The translations under genes and the position numbers were made by a program. A DNA stretch of 64,000 nt from DATCKG01 sp036562385 (GTDB taxonomy: Bacteria; Bacillota; Sulfobacillia; Symbiobacteriales; Symbiobacteriaceae): NCBI GenBank assembly GCA_036562385.1, contig DATCKG010000014.1, forward strand, positions 1 to 64,000, in the 5' to 3' direction. This document shows, piece after piece, positions 17,586 through 24,679 of this stretch (position 1 is the stretch's first letter; the number at the start of each line of letters is the position of its first letter). The notes under the pieces are model-generated. The model was given only the letters and a program-made list of their open reading frames with translations. It was not told where the DNA came from and searched no databases.

Positions 17586-17813
17586 CTACGCCTCCTCGCG
17601 GGTGATAACCCACCGTCCCAGGGCGCCGGCATCCACGTGATCGCCCGGGTAGAGCTTCCGGCCCCGGCGCAGCTCCACCTCGCCGTTGACCTTGACGCCG
17701 CCGGAGCGGATGAGGGCCTTGGCCTGGCCGCCAGTGTCAGCCACACCCACCCACTTCAGGAACGCGTCCAGGGTGATGTAGGGAGTTCGGATGGTCACGG
17801 TCTGTTCCGTCAT
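17586..17813 (-). CDS. yaaA: S4-domain RNA-binding protein YaaA
   Basis: This is a 75-residue protein that is essentially one S4 RNA-binding domain (ITLDAFLKWVGVADTGGQAK, then IRSGGVKVNGEVELRRGRKL). B. subtilis YaaA, between dnaN and recF, is linked to 50S ribosome assembly; that role is inferred from family and position. The ribosome binding site (GGGGAA) is weak. Confidence 0.9.
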   Translation of the reverse strand: MTEQTVTIRTPYITLDAFLKWVGVADTGGQAKALIRSGGVKVNGEVELRRGRKLYPGDHVDAGALGRWVITREEA

Positions 17814-17826
17814 GGCGATTCCCCGG

Positions 17827-18933
17827 TCAGTACGTGATCAGCGGCAGCACCACATAGGTAAAGTGTGCATTTTCTACCGGCTGTAGTCGCGCCGGGTTCC
17901 GGCTGCCGGAGCACTGGAACCGGATTTCCGCCGCCTCCACCACCTTCAGGAACTCCATCAGGAACCGGCTGTTGAAGCCGATGTCCAGCGGATCGCCGGT
18001 GAAGCTGGACGCCGGCACTTCCTCATAGACGTGGCCCACCTCCGGCGTGTTGGAGGTGATGGTGACCCGCCCTTCCCCCACACCCAGCTTGATGGCGCCG
18101 TCCCGGGCGATGAGGGCGGCCCGCTCGATGGCCTCGAGAAATTCGGTCCGGCTGAGGATCACCTCGGTGGGATAGTGCTGGGGCACCAGCCGGAGCACGT
18201 CGGGGTACTGCCCCTCCAGCAGCCGGGAGATGACGCGGATGGTTCCCAGATCAAAGAAAATCTGGTTCGGAGTGACAGAGACCGTCGCGAGGGCTTCCTC
18301 GTCGGCCGACAGCAGCCGGGTCAGTTCGCTCAAAGACCGGCTGGGAACGATCACCGCAAAGCTGCTCTGCTCCGGATTGAGGGCCTCGGCCTCCGCATGG
18401 GCGATGCGCACGCCGTCGGTGGAGGTGCCGGTGAGGCGGTCCTCCCGCAGCTTAAAGAAGACGCCGGTAAGCCAGGGCTTGCTTTCGTCGTGGCCGGCCG
18501 CGAAGGTGGTCTGGCGCAACAGATCCCTCAGCACCACCTGCCGGACCTGGAAGGTGGAGGCTCCGTCGATGTCCGGAATGGTGGGGAACTGGTCAGCCGC
18601 AAAGCCGTGGATGACATACTCGGACTTGCCCCAGCGTACCGTAGCGGTGTAGTTGCGGAGGTCCGCGCTCAGCTGCAGATCGCCGAAGGGAATCCGCCGA
18701 ACCAAATCGCCAAAGTAGCGCGCCGGCAGCACGATCTCCCCTTCGGTCTCCACGCGGCAGGGCGCGCTGGATTCAATCGCCAGTTCCAGGTCGGTGGCCC
18801 GGAGGGTGAGCTGTTCGCCTTTGGCAGCCAGGTAGATGCCGGAAAGGACCGGGATGGTGTTTTTGCTGGAGACGGCGCGGGAGACGATGCCCAAGGCCGC
18901 GCTGAGCGCCTCCTGACTGATGATGATCTTCAC
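17827..18933 (-). CDS. dnaN: DNA polymerase III beta sliding clamp
   Basis: DnaN is the ring-shaped clamp that holds replicative and repair polymerases on DNA. The 368-residue product has three repeated clamp domains, starts MKIIISQEALSAALGIVSRAV and ends in the usual hydrophobic tail (HFTYVVLPLITY) next to the ligand pocket. It starts at GTG with an AAAGGAGGT site 7 bases upstream. A 214-base gap with DnaA boxes separates it from dnaA. Confidence 0.97.
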   Translation of the reverse strand: MKIIISQEALSAALGIVSRAVSSKNTIPVLSGIYLAAKGEQLTLRATDLELAIESSAPCRVETEGEIVLPARYFGDLVRRIPFGDLQLSADLRNYTATVRWGKSEYVIHGFAADQFPTIPDIDGASTFQVRQVVLRDLLRQTTFAAGHDESKPWLTGVFFKLREDRLTGTSTDGVRIAHAEAEALNPEQSSFAVIVPSRSLSELTRLLSADEEALATVSVTPNQIFFDLGTIRVISRLLEGQYPDVLRLVPQHYPTEVILSRTEFLEAIERAALIARDGAIKLGVGEGRVTITSNTPEVGHVYEEVPASSFTGDPLDIGFNSRFLMEFLKVVEAAEIRFQCSGSRNPARLQPVENAHFTYVVLPLITY

Positions 18934-19028
18934 GGGGAGACCTCCTTTTTGCCGGCCGCGGGGTGGGTGCTACGACTCACCGCGCGCGTGTAGGAAAGGT
19001 CATTGGTGGCAATGATCACAGTAGGACC

Positions 19029-19099
19029 TGTGGATTTGTGGAAAAGTCGGTGGATAACTGGTTTGATGCGGATCGCGCCGCCGAATAACCTGTGGATGA
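19029..19099. other. DnaA-box cluster between dnaA and dnaN
   Basis: Four DnaA-box-like 9-mers all read the same way on the minus strand: TCATCCACA (19099-19091), TTATCCACC (19057-19049), TTTTCCACA (19045-19037) and AAATCCACA (19037-19029). In B. subtilis the equivalent gap holds the unwinding element of a bipartite origin, so this may be the second half of oriC. Confidence 0.65.
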
Positions 19100-19147
19100 A
19101 GGCGCGCGCGATGCCCACAATGCCGCGGCGGTTCTGTGGGCGCGCGT

Positions 19148-20521
19148 TTACTGGGCGCGGATCTTGGCCACCAACTGCTCCACGGTGGCGGCAAAGGCCG
19201 GATCGTTCTTGATGTCCTCCGCGATGCGGTCGCAGGCATGAATGACGGTGGTATGGTCGCGGCCGCCGAACTCCTCGCCGATCTTGGGCAGGGAGCAGTC
19301 GGTCAGTTCCCGGGACAGGTACATGGCGATCTGCCGGGGATAGGCCACCGCCCGGGACCGGTTCCGGGCCTCCAGGTCCTGCGTCCGGATGTTGTAGTGT
19401 TCGGCCACGACACGCTTGATGAGGTCGATGGTGATCTGCTTGGGCCGGTGGGGCGGAAGGATATCCCGCAGGACGTAGGTGGCCAGGTCCAACGTGATGG
19501 GACAGCGCATCATGGCCGCGTAGGCCACGACGCGGTTCAAGGCCCCCTCCAGCTCCCGGATGTTGGTCTCGATATTGGTGGCGATGTAGTCCAGCACATC
19601 GTCGGGGACTTCCATCCGCTCCAGTTGGGCCTTTTTCCGCAGGATCGCGATGCGGGTCTCCAGGTCCGGCGGCTGAATGTCGCAGATCAGGCCCCACTCG
19701 AAGCGGGAGCGGAGGCGGTCCTCCAGGGTGGGAATTTCCTTGGGCGGGCGGTCCGAGGAGATGACGATCTGTTTGTTGGCTTCGTGGATGGCGTTGAAGG
19801 TGTGGTAAAACTCCTCCTGGGTCCGGTCCTTGCCCGCCAGGAACTGGATGTCGTCGATCAGCAACACATCCACGTGCCGGTACTTGTTCTGAAATTCGGA
19901 CGTGGAATTGTCCCGCAGGGCGTTGATGAACTCGTTGGTGAAGGTTTCGGTGGACATGTACACGACCCGCATGTTCGGGTTGTGCGCATAGACGTAGTGG
20001 CCGATGGCATGCATCAGATGGGTCTTGCCCAAACCGACGCCACCGTAGATGAACAGCGGGTTGTACGCCCGGGCCGGGCTTTCGGCCACGGCCAGGGAAG
20101 CGGCATGGGCAAAACGGTTCGAATTGCCGACTACAAACGTATCGAAGGTATAACGCGGATTGAGGTTTTTGGGCCGGTTATCACTCGGGGTGATTACGTG
20201 GGGTGCAGGGGCTGACGTGGTGGCAGCTACCTCTTGGGCGGCAGGCACCGGATCCGGATTGTCAATCATGTTGGGGTTGGCCACGAACTTCAGCGTGAAG
20301 TTGCGCTTGGTGATGTCCCGCAGATTTTGCTGCAACAGGGCGCCGTAGCGCGCCTCCATCCGATCCTTGGCGAATTCACCCTGCACACCGATGATGACGG
20401 TGTCATCCAGCACGGCCACTGGCTTGGTGGTACGCAGCCAGCTTTCGATGCTGGATTTCGGCAGCTGCATCTCCAGCAGGTCGAGGCACTGTTGCCATAC
20501 CTGAGACAACTCGGTTTTCAT
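19148..20521 (-). CDS. dnaA: Chromosomal replication initiator DnaA
   Basis: DnaA binds DnaA boxes and unwinds oriC when bound to ATP. The 457-residue product has domain I (LSQVWQQCLDLLEMQLPKSS), a short linker (about 85-115), the AAA+ domain with Walker A (GGVGLGKTHLM) and Walker B (LLIDDIQFLAGK), and the C-terminal helix-turn-helix with the signature GGRDHTTVIHACDRI that reads DnaA boxes. The ATG lies 4 bases after a self-complementary GAGGAGGCTCCTC that contains the ribosome binding site. The promoter overlaps a DnaA box, so autoregulation is likely. Confidence 0.98.
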   Translation of the reverse strand: MKTELSQVWQQCLDLLEMQLPKSSIESWLRTTKPVAVLDDTVIIGVQGEFAKDRMEARYGALLQQNLRDITKRNFTLKFVANPNMIDNPDPVPAAQEVAATTSAPAPHVITPSDNRPKNLNPRYTFDTFVVGNSNRFAHAASLAVAESPARAYNPLFIYGGVGLGKTHLMHAIGHYVYAHNPNMRVVYMSTETFTNEFINALRDNSTSEFQNKYRHVDVLLIDDIQFLAGKDRTQEEFYHTFNAIHEANKQIVISSDRPPKEIPTLEDRLRSRFEWGLICDIQPPDLETRIAILRKKAQLERMEVPDDVLDYIATNIETNIRELEGALNRVVAYAAMMRCPITLDLATYVLRDILPPHRPKQITIDLIKRVVAEHYNIRTQDLEARNRSRAVAYPRQIAMYLSRELTDCSLPKIGEEFGGRDHTTVIHACDRIAEDIKNDPAFAATVEQLVAKIRAQ

Positions 20522-20707
20522 CGGAGGAGCCTCCTCAACGGGATGAAGTCAGCCAGAGGTCGAAAAGAGGCGAACAGTTTCCGCACCCCAGCGTATCGTG
20601 ACGTCTATCAACAGGTTATACACAGCGTTATCCACAATTTGTGTATAAAAAGATTTGAGCCTGTTCCTCCTCCTGTGTTTCCACAGGAGTGGACGGGCTG
20701 CAGAACC

Positions 20708-20736
20708 AATATAACAAACGACCCAGGAGTTATCAA
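20708..20736 (-). promoter_or_regulatory. dnaA promoter overlapping a DnaA box
   Basis: On the minus strand TTGATA is followed after 17 bases by TATATT. The -35 element is covered by the DnaA-box-like TTATCAACA at 20730-20738, a layout that fits repression of dnaA by its own product. Confidence 0.65.
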
Positions 20737-20987
20737 CAACCCGGCTTGAATCTGCCCACAGAGGTGGCTTGTGCCTGGGGAAAAACGGCCAAAAACCCTG
20801 GATAGTTGGCACCAGTGTTGGGGAAAATCTGTGGGTGAGTTTCCCCAGCCTGTGAGTTGCCGCGCAAAACCTGCGTGTGGATTTGTGGACAGTCCGGCGA
20901 GTGCCGCGGGCGTCAAGTGAGGGTATCCCCATTGTTCACAGGGATCGATACAATAGAATCAACAGAGCGGACGGGCGGTGGCGTCGC

Positions 20988-21016
20988 TTGACGGCCTACA
21001 CGCTCTCCGTTATAAT
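20988..21016 (+). promoter_or_regulatory. rpmH promoter
   Basis: TTGACG followed after 17 bases by a consensus TATAAT, about 43 bases before the rpmH start. It is the best sigma-A match in the window, as expected for a ribosomal protein gene beside oriC. Confidence 0.75.
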
Positions 21017-21058
21017 TCCGCGTGTGTTTTCTTGGCGAAGAGTCAGGGGGTGTAGGCG

Positions 21059-21193
21059 TTGAAGCGCACATATCAGCCGCATAACCGCCGGTACAAGCGG
21101 ACTCATGGGTTTCTGGCCCGGATGCGCACCCGTGGCGGGCGGAGGGTCTTGAAGGCTCGGCGACTCAAGGGGAGAAAGCGTCTTGCAGTTTAA
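21059..21193 (+). CDS. rpmH: Ribosomal protein L34
   Basis: L34 is a small basic protein of the 50S subunit. The 44-codon gene starts at TTG and encodes LKRTYQPHNRRYKRTHGFL, then ARMRTRGGRRVLKARRLKGR and KRLAV, the near-universal L34 sequence and length. A GGGGGTG site lies upstream. It heads the rpmH-rnpA-yidD-yidC-jag run leaving the origin to the right. Confidence 0.97.
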   Translation: MKRTYQPHNRRYKRTHGFLARMRTRGGRRVLKARRLKGRKRLAV

Positions 21194-21307
21194 GCCGCGG
21201 CGATCCAGTCGTGGCTCTTTTTCCATTCTTTACGAGTTACGAGGACATGCGAATGGAGGGGTCTGGGGAGGGATAGACCGCATGGCGGCGAATCCTTCCC
21301 CAGTTCA

Positions 21308-21664
21308 ATGAAAAAGAAGTATCGGTTGAAATCGCGGCTGGCCTTTCAGGCCGTCTACACCCAGGGCCGGTCTGTGGCGAACCGTGCGGCCGTGCTGTAC
21401 GTGTTGGCGCAGGAAAAGGGCAGCCCCACCAAGGTGGGGTTTGCCGCGGGACGAAAGTTGGGAAGCGCGGTAGTTCGCAACCGGGCCCGGCGACGAATTC
21501 GTGAGGCTGTTCGGCTGCTGTGGTCACGCGTCAAGCCCGGGTACCATCTCGTGCTGATCGCCCGGCAGGGCGCCTTGGATCTGCCCTTTGGCGAGTTACA
21601 GGCACGGGTGGCCGAGCTCTTAGAGCGCGCCGGAGTGCTCCGGAAGGAAGGACAGGAATCGTGA
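21308..21664 (+). CDS. rnpA: Ribonuclease P protein component
   Basis: RnpA is the protein cofactor of RNase P, which trims the 5' ends of tRNAs. The 118-residue basic protein begins MKKKYRLKSRLAFQAVYTQG and carries the RNR motif helix (VVRNRARRRIREAVRLL, about residues 55-72) that contacts the catalytic RNA. Its stop overlaps the GTG start of yidD. Confidence 0.95.
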   Translation: MKKKYRLKSRLAFQAVYTQGRSVANRAAVLYVLAQEKGSPTKVGFAAGRKLGSAVVRNRARRRIREAVRLLWSRVKPGYHLVLIARQGALDLPFGELQARVAELLERAGVLRKEGQES

Positions 21665-21873
21665 AGCGTCTCCTCCTGGGGATGATCCGGTTTTACCAGC
21701 AGTACCTCTCCCCGCTCAAAGGGGGTCCCACGTGTCGCTTTTACCCCTCGTGTTCGCAATATGCCTTTGAGGCGGTGGAGAAGTATGGTGTGCTGCGCGG
21801 CGGGTATCTGGCCATCCGGCGGATACTGCGATGCCACCCCTTTCATCCGGGGGGTTACGATCCAGTTCCCTGA
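21661..21873 (+). CDS. yidD: Membrane protein insertion efficiency factor YidD
   Basis: YidD is a small membrane-peripheral protein that helps YidC insert proteins. The 70-residue product starts at the GTG overlapping the rnpA stop (GTGA) and shows the family's conserved core YQQYLSPLKGGPTCRFYPSCS with three cysteines in all, then the HPFHPGGYDPVP tail. Position between rnpA and yidC is the conserved one. Confidence 0.93.
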   Translation: MKRLLLGMIRFYQQYLSPLKGGPTCRFYPSCSQYAFEAVEKYGVLRGGYLAIRRILRCHPFHPGGYDPVP

Positions 21874-21918
21874 CCCCAGCCGAGCCGATGACGATGTTGA
21901 GGAGGTTTGTATACGTTG

Positions 21919-22599
21919 ATGGCCGTATGGTACGCGCCGGATTGGATCGTAAACCCCATGCGGGCTACCCTGACGCTGTTCCTGGAGTGGACAGGCAGCT
22001 ACGGAATTGCCATTATTTTGCTGACACTGGCCCTGCGGGTTCTGATGCTGCCCCTGACCGTCTATCAGAACCGGGCTGCCAAACGGATTCAGGAAGTGCA
22101 GCCGCTCATCAAGCAGATCCAGGAGAAGTATCGGGACCAGCCCGAGAAGCTAAACATGGAGATGATGGAGCTTTATCGGAAGTATAAGATCAACCCCTTC
22201 TCGGGCTGTCTGCCGCTTCTGATTCAGATGCCGTTTCTGTACGCCATGTTCATCGTGCTGATGAACTACGACCCGGTGGCCACGGCGCAGATCTCCCCGG
22301 CGTTCGGCTGGATCCCCAGCTTGAATGAGCCGGACCCCTACTTCGTGCTCCCGGCCCTCACGGTCGTCACCATGTTCGTTCAGATGTATCTGTCCACCAC
22401 CAGCAGTGACCCCAGCCAGCGGACCATGGTATGGGTAATGCCGCTGCTGTTCGGCTGGATCACCTTTCGAATGCCGGCAGGCGTCGTACTCTACTGGGTA
22501 GTAAGCAACTTGATCGGGTTGATTCAGCAGGCCATCTATCCCGGATTCCCCCGGTTGGCGGGAGCGCCGGGCGTGAAGGGAGATGCAAAGGGTCGATGA
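21919..22599 (+). CDS. yidC: Membrane insertase YidC/SpoIIIJ
   Basis: YidC inserts and folds inner-membrane proteins, alone or with Sec; in spore formers SpoIIIJ is also needed for forespore sigma-G activity. The 226-residue product has five membrane segments, the conserved Arg in the groove (TLALRVLMLPLTVYQNR), the charged cytoplasmic hairpin (QPLIKQIQEKYRDQPEKLN) and a Met-rich C-terminus. There is no lipobox cysteine, unlike many Gram-positive YidCs. Start is uncertain: a GAGGAGGT site suits TTG at 21916 or ATG at 21919; I chose the ATG. Confidence 0.93.
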   Translation: MAVWYAPDWIVNPMRATLTLFLEWTGSYGIAIILLTLALRVLMLPLTVYQNRAAKRIQEVQPLIKQIQEKYRDQPEKLNMEMMELYRKYKINPFSGCLPLLIQMPFLYAMFIVLMNYDPVATAQISPAFGWIPSLNEPDPYFVLPALTVVTMFVQMYLSTTSSDPSQRTMVWVMPLLFGWITFRMPAGVVLYWVVSNLIGLIQQAIYPGFPRLAGAPGVKGDAKGR

Positions 22600-23216
22600 A
22601 GTCGGTGGAAAAGAGCGCGCGGTCGGTGGACGAGGCCATCGCCGCCGCTCTGGAGGAACTGGGCGTTCCGTCCGATCGCGTCTCAGTTGAGGTGCTGGAT
22701 GAGGGTAGGACCGGCTTTTTCGGAATCGGCGCCCGCCCGGCACGGGTCAGGGTCACCCTGAAGGAGACCCGCCGGGAGCGCGTGGAGCGGTTCCTCAACG
22801 ATCTTTGCGATGCCATGCGGCTCACCGTGAAGATCGCCGTCACGGAAGACGAGGAGTACATTCGCTTCGATGTCACGGGGCCGGAGGCCGGCATCCTGAT
22901 CGGCCATCACGGGCAGACCCTGGATGCGCTGCAGTACCTGGTCAACCTGGTGGCTTCCAAGGCCACCGATGGGGACGGGCGGCGCGTGCTTGTGGACGTG
23001 GAAGGGTACCGGAAACGGCGGGAGGAGACCCTTACCCGGCTGGCCACGCGGATGGCGGAGCGGGTGGCCCGCAGCGGCGATCCCGTGGTGCTGGAGCCCA
23101 TGAGCGCCCACGAACGGCGGGTGATTCACCTGGCCCTGCAGAACAATCCGAAGGTGACCACCGGCAGTCAGGGGGAAGAGCCGTTCCGGCGGGTGGTCAT
23201 CCAGCCGAAACGGTAA
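22596..23216 (+). CDS. jag: Jag family RNA-binding protein (SpoIIIJ-associated)
   Basis: Jag/KhpB is an RNA-binding partner encoded beside yidC/spoIIIJ. The 206-residue product has the Jag-N domain (SVDEAIAAALEELG, FFGIGARPARVRV), a KH domain with the GxxG loop (ILIGHHGQTLDALQYL) and a C-terminal R3H domain (EPMSAHERRVIHLAL). Its ATG overlaps the yidC stop (ATGA), so the two are coupled. A strong terminator follows. Confidence 0.95.
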   Translation: MKSVEKSARSVDEAIAAALEELGVPSDRVSVEVLDEGRTGFFGIGARPARVRVTLKETRRERVERFLNDLCDAMRLTVKIAVTEDEEYIRFDVTGPEAGILIGHHGQTLDALQYLVNLVASKATDGDGRRVLVDVEGYRKRREETLTRLATRMAERVARSGDPVVLEPMSAHERRVIHLALQNNPKVTTGSQGEEPFRRVVIQPKR

Positions 23217-23225
23217 GCAGCGGAA

Positions 23226-23256
23226 GGCCCGGTAGCGAGGCTACTGGGCCTTTTTT
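23226..23256 (+). terminator. Terminator after jag
   Basis: GGCCCGGTAGC pairs with GCTACTGGGCC (one wobble) around GAG, followed by TTTTTT. It closes the rpmH-to-jag transcription unit. Confidence 0.9.
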
Positions 23257-23292
23257 CGTAGCGGGCGCACACTAGGCGAGGGGGGACCGTGG

Positions 23293-24672
23293 ATGAACCA
23301 TCTCGGGGACACCATCGCAGCCGTGGCCACCGCGCCGGTGGAGGCCGGCATCGGTGTGGTCCGGATCAGCGGACCGGAGGCCCTTCAGGTCGGGGACCGG
23401 GCCTTCCGGCCCCGGCGGGGCAAGCCGCTGTCGCAGCGGCGGTCGCACACGGTAAGCTACGGGTTTGTGGTGGATCGCTTCGGGCAGCAGGTGGACGAAG
23501 CCCTGGCGCTGGTGATGCGGGGTCCCCACTCCTACACCGGCGAGGATGTGGTGGAACTGCAGTGCCACGGCGGACCGGTGGCGGTCCGGAAGGTCCTGCA
23601 GGTGGCCCTGGAGGCGGGCGCCCGGCTGGCGGAGCCGGGGGAGTTTACGCGGCGGGCGTTTCTGAACGGGCGGCTGGACCTGTCTCAGGCCGAGGCCGTG
23701 GTGGAAGTGGTGCGGGCCAAGACCGACCGGGCGCTGGAGGCGGCGGTGCGGCAGCTTCAAGGGTCGCTGGGGCAGGAGATCCGGGCGATCCGGGAGCGGC
23801 TGCTGGAGATCGCCGCGCAGCTGGAGGCGGAGATCGATTTTCCCGAACTGGATCTGGAGACCGAGGGCCGGGATGCGGTGCTGGCCGGCTGCCGCTGGTG
23901 CCTGGAGCGGATCGACGGGCTCCTCAAGGGCGTGCGGCGGGGCGAACTGCTGCGCAGCGGGGTTCGGGTGGTGCTGGCCGGGCGCCCCAACGTGGGCAAG
24001 TCGAGCCTTTTGAATCGCCTGGTGCGGAAAGAGCGGGCCATCGTCACGGCCATTCCCGGTACCACCCGGGATGTCATCGAGGAGTGGGTGAATCTGGAGG
24101 GCGTGCCGGTGCTGTATGCCGACACCGCCGGGATCCGGGAGACCACCGACGAGGTGGAGCGCTTCGGCGTGGACCGCAGCCGGGAGATGCTGCAGCAGGC
24201 GGACCTGGTGCTCTGGGTGGTGGACGGGGAGGCCGGCCTTACCCCGGAAGACCGGGCGGTGCGCCGCTGGGTGCCGGAGGGCCGCCGGGTGATCGGCGTG
24301 ATCAACAAGATCGACCTGGTGCCGCCGGAGCAGGTGCAGGCGGTGGCGGCTTCCTTAGGAGAAGAACAGGTGATCGCCGTCAGTGCCCGCTCTGGGGAGG
24401 GCATCGCCGAGCTGGAGCAGGCGGTGCTCCGGGAGGCCGGAGCCCTGGACATGGAGGAGGGCTTTGTGGCCAACGAGCGGCAGGCTGAGGCGCTGCGGCG
24501 CGCGGCCAATTCATTGCAGGCGGCCCTAGAGACCGCAGCGTTGGGGTTCGGCCCGGATCTCATATCGGTGGACATCCGGGCGGCCTGGACCACGCTGGGG
24601 GAGATCACGGGCGAAACGGTGCACGAGGAGCTGCTGGACCAGATCTTCAGCCGGTTCTGTATTGGAAAGTGA
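23293..24672 (+). CDS. mnmE: tRNA uridine-34 modification GTPase MnmE
   Basis: MnmE, with MnmG, adds the carboxymethylaminomethyl group to wobble U34 of several tRNAs. The 459-residue product has the N-terminal tetrahydrofolate-binding domain (GAGIGVVRISG-like start and the GEFTRRAFLNGRLDLSQAEA segment). A G domain inserted in the helical domain carries G1 GRPNVGKSSL, G3 DTAG and G4 NKID, and the C-terminus is the catalytic CIGK. A gap of 7 bases separates it from mnmG. Confidence 0.97.
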   Translation: MNHLGDTIAAVATAPVEAGIGVVRISGPEALQVGDRAFRPRRGKPLSQRRSHTVSYGFVVDRFGQQVDEALALVMRGPHSYTGEDVVELQCHGGPVAVRKVLQVALEAGARLAEPGEFTRRAFLNGRLDLSQAEAVVEVVRAKTDRALEAAVRQLQGSLGQEIRAIRERLLEIAAQLEAEIDFPELDLETEGRDAVLAGCRWCLERIDGLLKGVRRGELLRSGVRVVLAGRPNVGKSSLLNRLVRKERAIVTAIPGTTRDVIEEWVNLEGVPVLYADTAGIRETTDEVERFGVDRSREMLQQADLVLWVVDGEAGLTPEDRAVRRWVPEGRRVIGVINKIDLVPPEQVQAVAASLGEEQVIAVSARSGEGIAELEQAVLREAGALDMEEGFVANERQAEALRRAANSLQAALETAALGFGPDLISVDIRAAWTTLGEITGETVHEELLDQIFSRFCIGK

Positions 24673-24679
24673 GGCGGCC

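Larger units (their letters stand above)
20522..21058. other. oriC: Chromosomal origin oriC (dnaA-rpmH intergenic region)
   Basis: This 537-base non-coding gap separates outward-facing dnaA and rpmH. Perfect DnaA boxes are TTATACACA (20616-20624), TTATCCACA (20628-20636) and, on the other strand, TGTGTATAA (20640-20648), packed into 33 bases. Weaker ones are TTATCAACA (20730-20738), TGTGGGTGA (about 20830), TGTGGATTT (20876-20884) and TTGTTCACA (20932-20940). The strand switch of coding direction at this point supports bidirectional initiation. The A+T-richest part is around 20610-20660. Confidence 0.9.
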
